64,000 nucleotides of DNA, from assembly GCF_013760845.1 (NCBI RefSeq), contig NZ_JACDUU010000005.1:186001-250000 (forward strand). Direction: 5' to 3'. The stretch is from [Anoxybacillus] calidus. GTDB taxonomy: Bacteria > Bacillota > Bacilli > Bacillales > Anoxybacillaceae. Positions 1 through 10,048 of the stretch are shown here, one piece after another. A program made the position numbers and the translations under genes. The notes under the pieces were generated by a model. That model was not told where the DNA came from. It worked only from the letters and a program-made list of their open reading frames with translations, and did not search any database. Within the stretch, counting starts at the first letter, position 1; every line of letters begins with the position of its first letter.

Positions 1-744
1 GAACGACCTCTTCCCAATCACAAGCAAACATTTTGCCGGAGCGGCCTAATCCGGCTTGAATTTCATCTGCGATATAAAGAACATGATTTTCTTTACATAC
101 TTCATAAGCTTCTTTTAAAAATCCTTCAGGCGGAATGTTAATACCTGCTTCCCCTTGAATTGGTTCGAAAATAAATGCCGCTGTATTAGGAGTAATCGCT
201 TCTTTCAATGCTTCAACACTACCAAATGGAATCACTTTAATGCCTGGAAGCATCGGTCCAAAGCCGCGTTTATACTCGTCGTTTGAAGACATGGAAACAG
301 CAGCCATTGTACGGCCGTGGAAATTATCTTCGCATACGATAATTTCTGCCTTGTCTTTTTCGACGCCTTTTACGTCATAAGCCCAGCGGCGTGCTGCTTT
401 TACTGCTGTTTCTACTGCTTCAGCACCTGTGTTCATTGGTAAAATCATGTCTTTTCCAGTTAATTTCGCTACTTTTTCGTACCAAGGTCCTAATTGGTCA
501 TTATGGAATGCTCTTGATGTTAATGTGATGCGGTCTGCCTGCTCTTTAAGTGCTTGAATAATTTTTGGATGGCGATGCCCTTGATTGACAGCAGAGTAAG
601 CGCTTAACATATCCATATAACGGTTACCTTCAGGATCTTCTACCCATACACCTTCTCCTTTAGAAAGAACGACTGATAGTGGGTGATAGTTGTTTGCACC
701 ATATTGCTCCGTTAAGTGAATAATTTCTGTTGTTTTGTTCATGA
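1..744 (-). CDS. rocD: Ornithine aminotransferase, N-terminal part (cut by window edge)
   Basis: PLP-dependent enzyme that converts ornithine and a 2-oxo acid to glutamate semialdehyde and an amino acid, in cytoplasmic arginine/ornithine catabolism. The visible 248 codons start at an ATG preceded by a TAGGAGGAAG ribosome site and read through the conserved class III aminotransferase blocks: NYHPL near residue 18, the glycine-rich NTGAEAVE segment, FHGRT, and the [10 protein letters not shown] block carrying the cofactor-contacting Asp. The catalytic lysine and the C-terminal domain lie beyond base 1. Just upstream is a small dyad (TGACA-ttt-TGTCA type) of unknown meaning. The paralogous N-acetylornithine aminotransferase argD is at 43995 of this window; the [17 protein letters not shown] blocks favour RocD here. 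Confidence 0.93.
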
Positions 745-888
745 GTGCTTCCTCCTATTATGACATTTGTCAATATTATAACAAAATTTTGATTCGTCTG
801 TTAAAACAAAAAAAAGAGAGTTTCTTTTTCATTTTTTTGTTAGAAACGTGTTATGATAGAGTTGATCGTTTTGAAAGGAGGATTATGT

Positions 889-1227
889 ATGACACATGCA
901 CACATTACAGCGTGGGTGGTTGCTCTCATTTTATTTTTTGTGACAGTTTCGATGCAGCGCAGTAACTCTCCGAAAGCCCGAATGATGCAAATGATTTTAA
1001 GATTGTTCTACCTTATTATCATAGGAACCGGTGCCCTTTTGTTACATAGCATTGCTTCTATCCCGCCGCTTTATATTGTCAAGGTGATCGTAGGCGTTTG
1101 GGTCATTGGAGCAATGGAAATGATTCTTGTTCGCGCAGCAAAAGGAAAGAACACGAACATGTTTTGGATTCAATTTGTCATTGCTTTTATTGTTGTGTTG
1201 TATTTAGGGTTTAAGTTGCCTTTATAA
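889..1227 (+). CDS. yisL: YisL family (UPF0344) membrane protein
   Basis: Small integral membrane protein of unknown function, 112 residues. Four hydrophobic segments are visible (about 7-22, 37-57, 61-78 and 90-110), with a basic loop around residues 81-89. The longer open frame begins 36 bases upstream, but GAAAGGAGGAT lies at the right distance from the ATG at 889, and the product from there starts MTHAHITAW as in the family. It is followed by two hairpin terminators. In B. subtilis yisL also lies close to yisN and asnO, as here. No function can be inferred from the sequence. Confidence 0.85.
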   Translation: MTHAHITAWVVALILFFVTVSMQRSNSPKARMMQMILRLFYLIIIGTGALLLHSIASIPPLYIVKVIVGVWVIGAMEMILVRAAKGKNTNMFWIQFVIAFIVVLYLGFKLPL

Positions 1228-1256
1228 AATCTGCCAAAAAACAGGCAGATTTTTAT
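1228..1256 (+). terminator. Rho-independent terminator after yisL
   Basis: AATCTGCC and GGCAGATT form an 8-bp stem around an A-rich loop, followed by TTTTAT. It starts directly at the yisL stop codon. Confidence 0.8.
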
Positions 1257-1281
1257 CATTCATTAAGTCTTAAATGCAAAT

Positions 1282-1322
1282 AACTCCCACTTTCATTCTG
1301 TTTTAGAAGTGGGAGTTTTCTT
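1282..1322 (+). terminator. Second hairpin terminator between yisL and the small ORF
   Basis: AACTCCCACTT and AAGTGGGAGTT form an 11-bp perfect stem with a 14-base loop, followed by TTCTTGT. It has A-rich flanks and may work on either strand. Confidence 0.75.
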
Positions 1323-1359
1323 GTGTCTGTCCAACTGATGTTGTAAAGGGGGATGGAAG

Positions 1360-1443
1360 ATGACATGGATTGCTTTGTTAGGAGTTGTCATTGTGTTTAC
1401 TACGTTTGCGTTCATCGTGAACTACATTAGCAAACACTCATAA
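1360..1443 (+). CDS. 27-residue single-pass membrane peptide
   Basis: Small open frame encoding a peptide that starts MTWIALLGVVIVF and ends YISKHS. It has a strong ribosome site (AAAGGGGGATGGAAG) seven bases before the ATG. Residues 4-22 form one hydrophobic helix, followed by a short basic tail. It stands between a terminator and the convergent yisN. The good ribosome site and the membrane-spanning composition favour a real gene. No family is recognised. Confidence 0.5.
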   Translation: MTWIALLGVVIVFTTFAFIVNYISKHS

Positions 1444-1457
1444 TCTCGAATAGATGT

Positions 1458-2006
1458 TTAGCCGATTTGTGTACAAACAAATCTCTTTCCTGTGCTAAAA
1501 GTAATTTCAAAACGGTCTTTATTGGAACTTCCACGCTCATAATAATGCTGAACATTGGCGATTAGTTCGTTATTATCATAAATGATGAAATTGACTCCTA
1601 TCTCTGTTCCAAATAAAAGACCGTTATAACAATATAGGCAATCATATAGTGAAAAATCGTGCTCATTTAAGAGTTGAATATAATAAAAAAATGTTTTGTC
1701 TGACAGAGATTGCAGCCACTGTTCGTATGCATAAGGTAAATGTTTACGGAAGCGGACTACATCTCCGTTCTTTAAAGCATAATATTGTGTGGCAAATAAT
1801 ACTGTACCATCTTCACATATTTTTCCATTTATCCATTTACCAAAGCGAAAAACTTCAATATCTCCGTCGGTCATATCTTCAAGCAATGCTGCCTCTTCGC
1901 TTTCTTCGTCAAAAAATACCCATTCATCGTTCACGTATTCTAACGTTCCTTGTATGTATGCCCGTTTTTGTTCTTTTAAATAGGTTAGCCGTTGCTGTAA
2001 GCTCAT
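1458..2006 (-). CDS. yisN: YisN-like DUF2777 protein
   Basis: Cytoplasmic protein of 182 residues and unknown function, rich in acidic and aromatic residues, without signal peptide or membrane helix. The longest frame begins 39 bases earlier, but AAAGGAGGAATTAGAA precedes the ATG at 2006, giving the N-terminus MSLQQRLTYL. Assignment to the YisN/DUF2777 family rests on overall resemblance and on position between yisL and asnO, as in B. subtilis. Convergent with the small membrane peptide upstream of it. Confidence 0.65.
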   Translation of the reverse strand: MSLQQRLTYLKEQKRAYIQGTLEYVNDEWVFFDEESEEAALLEDMTDGDIEVFRFGKWINGKICEDGTVLFATQYYALKNGDVVRFRKHLPYAYEQWLQSLSDKTFFYYIQLLNEHDFSLYDCLYCYNGLLFGTEIGVNFIIYDNNELIANVQHYYERGSSNKDRFEITFSTGKRFVCTQIG

Positions 2007-2265
2007 TTCTAATTCCTCCTTTCTCTCTGTATTCGTTTTTGACAAATTTTAAAGCAAATATAACTTGTAATGGATTTCACAAAAATGGGACAATTCATCG
2101 AAATGGTGATTGCTGCATAAAATGAAAGCATGCTATGGCTGGAGGTTGTTTTCAAGAAGGGTGTTACTGTCTTGTATGCCCGAAAGATTGAATTCGGACA
2201 GGGGCAAACTTTGTGAAAACATCATTTATATATAACTGCTTGAATAACAGAAAGGATTGATTGAA

Positions 2266-4113
2266 ATGTGTGGTATCACCGGTTGGATCGATTTCCAACG
2301 TGATTTACGAATAGAAAAAGAAACGATTGAAAAAATGACGGAGACGTTAGCAAAGCGCGGTCCAGATGATACGAATACATGGTTTACGGTGAATGCAGCG
2401 TTCGGACATAAGCGTCTTGTTGTTGTTGATCCTAAAGGCGGAATTCAACCAATGACAAGAATGAAAAATGATCATGCTTATACGATTTGTTATAACGGAG
2501 AGTTGTATAATACCGAGGATATTCGCAAGGAACTATTGAGAAGAGGCTATCAATTTCAAGGTCATTCCGATACAGAAGTATTATTAACAGCCTATATTGA
2601 ATGGCAAGAACAATGCTTGCAATTTTTGAACGGAATTTTCGCGTTTGCCGTTTGGGATGAAAAGCGTCAGCAGTTATTTTTAGGGCGCGACCGTTTAGGT
2701 GTAAAACCGCTTTTCTACCGCCATGATGGCAGTAGCTTATTGTTCGGTTCTGAATTAAAAGCGATACTCGCCCATCCGGATGTGAAAGCAGAGGTGAATC
2801 GCGAAGGATTAGCAGAAATTTTCGGGTTAGGACCATCGCGCACACCAGGACATGGGGTGTTTTCTGGTATCGACGAATTGCGGCCAGCTCATGCTTTAAT
2901 TTTTTCACGTGAAGGATTAAAAGTTTGGCGTTATTGGAATGTAAAAAGCGATATTCATACTGATTCAGTCGAGGAAACAGTTGAGAAAATTCGCTTTCTT
3001 TTAACGGATGCCGTTACTCGTCAACTTGTTTCTGATGTGCCGGTTTGTACATTTTTATCAGGTGGGGTGGATTCAAGTGCAATCACAGCAATAGCTGCTA
3101 CTGCTTTTGAAAAGGAAGGAAAGGGACCGCTCCATACGTATTCGATTGACTATGAAGAAAACGATAAGTACTTTAAAGCGAATGACTTCCAGCCTAATGC
3201 TGATGGTCCTTGGATTGAGAAAATGTCACAAACATTTGGCACAATACATCATCGTTGTGTTATTTCTCAGCAAGATTTAGCAAATTACTTAACAGAGGCG
3301 GTTATTGTCCGTGATTTACCGGGGATGGCAGATATTGATTCATCTTTGCTCTGGTTCTGCAGGAAGATGAAAGAAGATTTTGTCGTTAGCTTATCCGGTG
3401 AATGTGCGGATGAGATTTTTGGCGGATATCCTTGGTTCCATCGTCCGGATGATTTGGCGCGTGACGGTTTCCCTTGGATGAGATCGACAGAGGCACGAGC
3501 CGGTTTATTAAAAGACGAGTGGAAAAACAAATTGAATCTACAAGAATATGTACAACAGCGGTATAATGAAACGATTGAGGAAGTTCCAAGGCTTGAAGAA
3601 GAAAATCCGCTTGAAGCGAAGCGGCGCGAATTGTTTTATTTAAATATGATTTGGTTTATGACGACTCTGCTTGACAGAAAAGATCGCATGAGTATGGGAG
3701 CAAGCCTAGAGGTACGTGTACCCTTTGCTGATCATCGACTTGTTGAGTATGTATGGAATATTCCGTGGGAGATGAAAATGTATGCGAATCGCGAAAAAGG
3801 AATTTTGCGTCGTGCCTTAGAAGGAATTTTGCCGAACGATGTATTATACCGCAAGAAAAGTCCATATCCAAAAACACATCACCCTCTATATACGAAACTC
3901 GTTAAACAATGGTTGCAAGAAATATTAACAGATAAAACTTCTGCGTTATATGAATTTTTTGAGCAAGAAAAGTTAATGAAAATTGTCGAAACGGAAGGAA
4001 AAGCATTTCAAGAGCCTTGGTTTGGACAGTTAATGACAGGTCCACAATTGCTCGCACATCTTGGTCAGATTCACGTCTGGTTTAAAGAATATGGAATTTC
4101 TATAAAAGAGTAA
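2266..4113 (+). CDS. asnO: Glutamine-hydrolysing asparagine synthase, AsnO type
   Basis: Makes asparagine from aspartate, ATP and glutamine. The 615-residue product starts MCGITGW, so the N-terminal nucleophile Cys2 of the class II glutaminase domain is in place; the TTG that opens the longer frame nine bases upstream would bury it. NGELYN and the RG-DDT block of the glutaminase domain are visible in the first 110 residues. The C-terminal synthetase domain carries the PPi loop SGGVDSS at residues 265-271. The length matches B. subtilis AsnO (about 614), as does the neighbourhood (yisL-yisN-asnO). A sporulation role is known for B. subtilis AsnO and is only inferred here. Monocistronic, closed by repeat copy 1. 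Confidence 0.92.
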   Translation: MCGITGWIDFQRDLRIEKETIEKMTETLAKRGPDDTNTWFTVNAAFGHKRLVVVDPKGGIQPMTRMKNDHAYTICYNGELYNTEDIRKELLRRGYQFQGHSDTEVLLTAYIEWQEQCLQFLNGIFAFAVWDEKRQQLFLGRDRLGVKPLFYRHDGSSLLFGSELKAILAHPDVKAEVNREGLAEIFGLGPSRTPGHGVFSGIDELRPAHALIFSREGLKVWRYWNVKSDIHTDSVEETVEKIRFLLTDAVTRQLVSDVPVCTFLSGGVDSSAITAIAATAFEKEGKGPLHTYSIDYEENDKYFKANDFQPNADGPWIEKMSQTFGTIHHRCVISQQDLANYLTEAVIVRDLPGMADIDSSLLWFCRKMKEDFVVSLSGECADEIFGGYPWFHRPDDLARDGFPWMRSTEARAGLLKDEWKNKLNLQEYVQQRYNETIEEVPRLEEENPLEAKRRELFYLNMIWFMTTLLDRKDRMSMGASLEVRVPFADHRLVEYVWNIPWEMKMYANREKGILRRALEGILPNDVLYRKKSPYPKTHHPLYTKLVKQWLQEILTDKTSALYEFFEQEKLMKIVETEGKAFQEPWFGQLMTGPQLLAHLGQIHVWFKEYGISIKE

Positions 4114-4119
4114 GTGAAA

Positions 4120-4238
4120 GAGGCTGCCTTATAAGTGTTTGACCTCACGCACAATTCGCAATCTATCATCGTATTTACCAAGCGTTATGTACGATAGATT
4201 GTGGTTGGAGGCTGACACTTTTCTTTTCGGTCAGCCTC
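4120..4238 (-). repeat. Palindromic 3'-end repeat, copy 1 (convergent asnO / nplT)
   Basis: Member of a nine-copy family of long imperfect palindromes. Outer arms GAGGCTGCC... and ...GGTCAGCCTC, middle arms GTGTTTGACCTCAC and GTGTCAGCCTCC (on the other strand), inner stem CAATCTATC / GATAGATTG. It fills the gap between the asnO and nplT stop codons and ends in a T run on the + strand, so it probably terminates both genes. Orientation is opposite to copy 2. Confidence 0.8.
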
Positions 4239-4248
4239 GTTCGCTTTT

Positions 4249-6033
<1,785 letters not shown>

Positions 6034-6051
6034 CTAATCATTCATTATATA

Positions 6052-6066
6052 ATGCAAGCGGTTGCA
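6052..6066. promoter_or_regulatory. LacI/CcpA-type operator (perfect cre) at the nplT promoter
   Basis: ATGCAAGCGGTTGCA fits the catabolite-responsive-element consensus WTGNAANCGNWNNCW at every position and is almost a perfect dyad. It lies next to a TATAAT read on the minus strand (6044-6049), where a bound repressor would block nplT. Either CcpA or the local MalR could use it. Confidence 0.75.
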
Positions 6067-6212
6067 CTTTATTTATTATTCAGGTTAGAAGAATTTACTA
6101 TAAAAGTCAATAAATGAATAAACCATTTACCAGGAAATAAGGAATAAACGAAAAATAGAGAAAAAACAAGTTATCAAGGCGAAAAATGAAAATATAATGG
6201 ATATTGAAAAAT

Positions 6213-6227
6213 GTGCAATCGTTTTCA
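6213..6227. promoter_or_regulatory. LacI/CcpA-type operator upstream of malE
   Basis: GTGCAATCGTTTTCA matches the cre consensus except at the first base. It lies about 95 bases before the malE start. Confidence 0.6.
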
Positions 6228-6275
6228 CAAAAGAATTATATAAGTGGTATGGGTATTATCATTTTTTGGTTTGCT

Positions 6276-6290
6276 TTGAAAGCGTTTTAA
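6276..6290. promoter_or_regulatory. Third LacI/CcpA-type operator, in the malE leader
   Basis: TTGAAAGCGTTTTAA matches the cre consensus except for one C near its right end. It lies 31 bases before the malE start codon, a position suited to roadblock repression. Confidence 0.6.
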
Positions 6291-6320
6291 TTTTAACAGA
6301 GTGAATCAGGAGGGGTATGG

Positions 6321-7619
6321 ATGAAAAAAGCTCTATCAGCACTTTCAACAGTGGCATTATCATTCGGTGTGCTTGCAGGCTGTAGTTTAGGTCCAGATGA
6401 AGTGAAAGAACCAGCTAATGACAAAAACAATAACAAAACAATTTCAGAAGAGGGAATGCCTGAAAAACCAGAGAAATTAGTTGTTTGGGAGGACACAAAA
6501 AAAGGTGTTGCGTTAGAGCCGGCAATTAAAGCGTTCGAAAAGAAATATGGAATTAAAGTTGAGTACAAAGAAGTAGAGATGGCAACCAAACAACGCGATC
6601 AACTGCGTTTAGATGGACCAGCAGGAACGGGCCCGGACGTTATTACTGTTCCACATGATCAAATCGGTCAGCTTGTAACAGAAGGATTAATTCGAGAAAT
6701 GAAAGTTGACAAAGAAGTGATCGATCGTTTTACAGAATCTTCTATTCAAGCGGAAACATATAATGGAAAGCTTTACGGTCTTCCAAAAGCAACAGAAACG
6801 CCAGTGTTTGTTTATAATAAAAAGCTAATGGATAAAGCGCCAGAGACAATGGATGAGTTATATGAGTTTGCTAAGAACTTTACAAAAGATGAACAATATG
6901 GCTTCTTAGCGTTGTGGGATAACTTCTATTTTGCTCATGGTATTATAGGTGGAATGGGCGGTTATGTATTCAAAAATAATGACGGAACGCTTGACCCTAA
7001 AGACCTTGGTTTAAATAACGAAGGTGCAGTTAAAGGTGCGGAATATATTCAGAAATGGTATAAAGAAGGCTTATTCCCTAAAGGGATTATCGGAGAAAAC
7101 GGTGGCTCAACAATGGACGGCTTGTTCAATGAAGGAAAAGTTGCGTCTGTCATGAATGGTCCATGGGCATTCCAAGCGATGAAAGATGCTGGTATTGATA
7201 TCGGTGTGGCACCAATGCCAAAACTTCCTAATGGTGAACCTGTAAAAACATTTATGGGTGTAAAAGGATGGCATGTATCCGCTTATTCGAAACATCCAGA
7301 ATGGGCAACAAAACTGATTGAATTCATTACAAATGAAGAAAATGCCAAAATCCGTTTTGAGTTAACACAAGAAATACCACCCGTTAAATCATTAATTGAA
7401 GATCCGATCATTACGAGCAATGAAGGTGCAAAAGCGGTTGCCATTCAATCACAATACGCAATTCCAATGCCAAACATTCCAGAAATGGCAGAAGTGTGGG
7501 GACCGATGGCAACTGCGCTTCAATTAGTAGCAAATCAAAAAGAAGAACCGAAAAAAGCACTTGACGAAGCGATAAAAACAATTAAAACAAACATTGAAGC
7601 AAACCATGGCAAAAAATAA
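6321..7619 (+). CDS. malE: Maltodextrin-binding lipoprotein of an ABC importer
   Basis: Extracellular solute-binding protein that captures maltose/maltodextrins for the permease MalF-MalG. The 432-residue precursor has a lipoprotein signal peptide with the lipobox LAGC and the lipidated Cys21, then a linker rich in Asn and Lys. The mature part carries the family-1 binding-protein pattern (VVWED near residue 54, GPDVITVPHD near 106, NGPWAF near 276). The ribosome site AGGAGGGG sits just before the ATG. It is the first gene of malE-malF-malG and is followed by a hairpin that may raise MalE level relative to the permeases. No ATPase gene lies nearby; a shared MsmX-type ATPase elsewhere is the usual partner in Bacillaceae. 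Confidence 0.92.
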   Translation: MKKALSALSTVALSFGVLAGCSLGPDEVKEPANDKNNNKTISEEGMPEKPEKLVVWEDTKKGVALEPAIKAFEKKYGIKVEYKEVEMATKQRDQLRLDGPAGTGPDVITVPHDQIGQLVTEGLIREMKVDKEVIDRFTESSIQAETYNGKLYGLPKATETPVFVYNKKLMDKAPETMDELYEFAKNFTKDEQYGFLALWDNFYFAHGIIGGMGGYVFKNNDGTLDPKDLGLNNEGAVKGAEYIQKWYKEGLFPKGIIGENGGSTMDGLFNEGKVASVMNGPWAFQAMKDAGIDIGVAPMPKLPNGEPVKTFMGVKGWHVSAYSKHPEWATKLIEFITNEENAKIRFELTQEIPPVKSLIEDPIITSNEGAKAVAIQSQYAIPMPNIPEMAEVWGPMATALQLVANQKEEPKKALDEAIKTIKTNIEANHGKK

Positions 7620-7639
7620 GATTGGGCGCAATAACATGT

Positions 7640-7667
7640 AAGCGGTACCTTTCTCCGGGTACTGCTT
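7640..7667 (+). other. Intercistronic hairpin between malE and malF
   Basis: AAGCGGTACC and GGTACTGCTT form a 10-bp stem with one G-U pair and a short pyrimidine loop. No T tail follows, so it more likely stabilises the malE mRNA end or attenuates than fully terminates. Confidence 0.5.
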
Positions 7668-7754
7668 ATCCATTTCTTGGATGTATTCACCCCTTCCTGA
7701 TTGATTGTATAAAGAGCAGGTCCATAAGGTGAGTGAGAAAGGAGATACGTTTTA

Positions 7755-9035
7755 ATGGAGACAATATATCAATCCAACCATCGAAAAATCGCTGCTGTTC
7801 TTTCGGTGATTCCTGGTTTTGGGCAGCTTTATAATCGTCAATACGTAAAAGGAATTTTATTTTTCATTTTAGCCGCTTCGTTTTTTGTTATATTTGGAGA
7901 TTTATTAGATATTGGTTTATGGGGAATTGTGACATTAGGTACACAAGTGCCGCGCGATCACTCCATCTTTTTGCTCGTTCAAGGAATTCTCTCCTTAATT
8001 GTCATCGTGTTCGGATTAGGGTTTTTTGCTTTTAACTTATATGACGCTTACAAAAACGGACAAAAACGTGACTTAGGTTTAAGATTGAATACGTTGCGTG
8101 AACAATATCGTACTCTTGTTGACAGCGGCTTTCCTTATTTAATGATTTCGCCTGGATTTATCTTATTAGTGTTCGTTGTTATTTTTCCAATTATATTCGT
8201 TGTATTGCTTGCATTTACAAACTATGATTTGTATCATTCACCGCCAGCTAAATTAGTTGATTGGGTCGGCTTTCAAAATTTTGTTGAGCTTGTTAATCTT
8301 GACCTTTGGAGAAAAACGTTCATCAATGTACTAGCATGGACAATTGTTTGGACGTTTGGTGCTACTACGCTTCAAATTGCACTTGGGATTTTCCTTGCGA
8401 TTCTTGTTAATCAAAAAGATTTAAAAGGAAAAGCAATTATTCGTACAATTTTCATTTTGCCTTGGGCAGTTCCAGCATTCGTATCGATTCTCATTTTTTC
8501 GGGAATGTTTAATGAATCGTTTGGAGTCATCAACAAGACGATTTTAGCTGCATTTGGTATCGATTCTATCCCTTGGATGACGGACCCATTTTGGACGAAA
8601 GTGGCACTGATTCTCATTCAATCATGGATTGGATTCCCGTTTATTTTTACCATGACAACAGGAGTATTGCAGGCCATTCCGGATGAATTATATGAAGCGG
8701 CGACTGTCGATGGGGCAACGGCATGGCAAAAGTTCACAAAAATTACATTGCCTCTTGTGTTATATGCTGTGGCACCGATCTTAATTACGCAATATACGTT
8801 TAACTTCAACAATTTTAACATCATTTACTTATTTAACAGTGGTGGACCTGCCGTTTCCGGTCAAAATGCGGGGGCAACGGATATTTTAATTTCGTGGATT
8901 TATCGATTGACGATGACTTCGGCGCAGTATTCAAAAGCAGCGGCCATTACATTGCTTTTATCACTTTTTGTCATGACAGTTGCGTTATGGCAGTTTAGAA
9001 AAACGAAATCATTCAAAGAAGAGGATATGATGTAA
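7755..9035 (+). CDS. malF: Maltodextrin ABC transporter permease MalF
   Basis: Inner-membrane permease subunit, 426 residues, start ATG after GAAAGGAGATACG. An N-terminal part (about 1-105) carries extra hydrophobic segments, as in the longer MalF/MdxF type; the core transport domain follows from about residue 130. The EAA loop that contacts the ATPase reads EAATVDGATAWQKFTKITLP near residue 313. The malG start is one base after its stop codon, so the two are translationally linked. Forms a heterodimer with MalG. Confidence 0.92.
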   Translation: METIYQSNHRKIAAVLSVIPGFGQLYNRQYVKGILFFILAASFFVIFGDLLDIGLWGIVTLGTQVPRDHSIFLLVQGILSLIVIVFGLGFFAFNLYDAYKNGQKRDLGLRLNTLREQYRTLVDSGFPYLMISPGFILLVFVVIFPIIFVVLLAFTNYDLYHSPPAKLVDWVGFQNFVELVNLDLWRKTFINVLAWTIVWTFGATTLQIALGIFLAILVNQKDLKGKAIIRTIFILPWAVPAFVSILIFSGMFNESFGVINKTILAAFGIDSIPWMTDPFWTKVALILIQSWIGFPFIFTMTTGVLQAIPDELYEAATVDGATAWQKFTKITLPLVLYAVAPILITQYTFNFNNFNIIYLFNSGGPAVSGQNAGATDILISWIYRLTMTSAQYSKAAAITLLLSLFVMTVALWQFRKTKSFKEEDMM

Positions 9036-9036
9036 C

Positions 9037-9879
9037 ATGAATATGAAAAAGCAAAAGCTTATTCGTTTAACGTTGTCGTATTTAGTCATTTTTGCGATGT
9101 CCGTTATTATCATCTATCCGCTATTATGGGTTGTTGGTGCATCATTTAATCCGGGACAAAGCTTATCTAGCTCAACAATCATTCCGAAGAATGCAACGTT
9201 AGCACACTATAAGGAAATTTTTGACCCGGAACAAAGTGATTATTTGAAATGGTATTGGAATTCATTGAAGATCTCAACATTGACAATGATTTTTTCCGTC
9301 ATTTTAATAAGCTTAACGGCTTATTCGTTTTCTCGATATCGTTTTTTGGGGAGAAAAAGCGGGTTGATGACATTTCTAATCTTGCAAATGGTTCCTAACT
9401 TTGCTGCATTAATCGCCATTTACGTTTTAGCGACACTAACAAAGCTTATTGATACGCATTTAGGGCTTATTCTTGTGTATGTCGGCGGACAAATTCCAAT
9501 GAATACATGGCTGATGAAAGGATATTTAGATACGATTCCGAAAGAATTAGACGAATCGGCGAAAATCGACGGAGCTGGGCACTTGCGTATCTTTTTCCAA
9601 ATCATCATGCCGCTTGCTAAGCCAATAATTGCGGTTGTTGCCTTGTTCACGTTTATCGCGCCGTTTGGAGACTTTATTCTAGCAAGCGTTCTTCTTCGCA
9701 GCAAGGAAAAATATACGCTCGCAGTCGGATTGTATGATATGGTAGCGAAGCAATTTGGTAGTGAATTTACAACATTTGCTGCGGGTTCGGTATTAATCGC
9801 CGTTCCGATTGCAATCTTGTTCCTTTCATTCCAAAAATACTTTGTCTCTGGTTTAACAGCTGGCGGAACAAAAGGATAA
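9037..9879 (+). CDS. malG: Maltodextrin ABC transporter permease MalG
   Basis: Second permease subunit, 280 residues with six predicted membrane helices. The EAA motif reads ESAKIDGAGHLRIFFQI near residue 170, followed by the conserved proline. It begins one base after the malF stop with its ribosome site (AGAGGATATGATG) inside the malF end. An intergenic hairpin separates it from the amylase gene, so amylase level may be set separately. Confidence 0.92.
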   Translation: MNMKKQKLIRLTLSYLVIFAMSVIIIYPLLWVVGASFNPGQSLSSSTIIPKNATLAHYKEIFDPEQSDYLKWYWNSLKISTLTMIFSVILISLTAYSFSRYRFLGRKSGLMTFLILQMVPNFAALIAIYVLATLTKLIDTHLGLILVYVGGQIPMNTWLMKGYLDTIPKELDESAKIDGAGHLRIFFQIIMPLAKPIIAVVALFTFIAPFGDFILASVLLRSKEKYTLAVGLYDMVAKQFGSEFTTFAAGSVLIAVPIAILFLSFQKYFVSGLTAGGTKG

Positions 9880-9956
9880 TACCAGAGATAGTAATAAGTG
9901 GTTAGCAAGCGCCGCTGACGCGCATTTTCCTGGCAAAAATATTAAAATAAGGAGAA

Positions 9957-10001
9957 GGACAAGGAAAGAATGATTATTGCTTCTTTCCTTTGTCCTTATT
10001 T
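9957..10001 (+). terminator. Hairpin between malG and the amylase gene
   Basis: GGACAAGGAAAGAA pairs with TTCTTTCCTTTGTCC (one bulged base) around a 10-base loop, followed by TTATTTC. It is either a partial terminator or a processing site at the end of malEFG. Confidence 0.6.
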
Positions 10002-10048
10002 CAAGCTATAGTAAAACAGTAGTTAATAGAATGATAAGGAGTGGGAAA

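Noticed and set aside
1649-2125. 158-codon + strand frame opposite yisN
   Set aside because: It lies antisense to yisN, has no ribosome site and no recognisable protein pattern.
2136-2265. Riboswitch or T-box before asnO
   Set aside because: Only a small CCGAA/TTCGG hairpin is seen; no T-box core or known aptamer blocks.
2432-2908. 158-codon minus-strand frame inside asnO
   Set aside because: Antisense shadow of a conserved enzyme gene; composition is not protein-like.
4120-4238. CRISPR-like or tRNA-like structure in the palindromic repeats
   Set aside because: The copies are dispersed singly, without spacers, and no tRNA cloverleaf or conserved T-loop is present; they are hairpin elements.
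9420-9908. 162-codon minus-strand frame inside malG
   Set aside because: Antisense shadow of the permease gene without a ribosome site.
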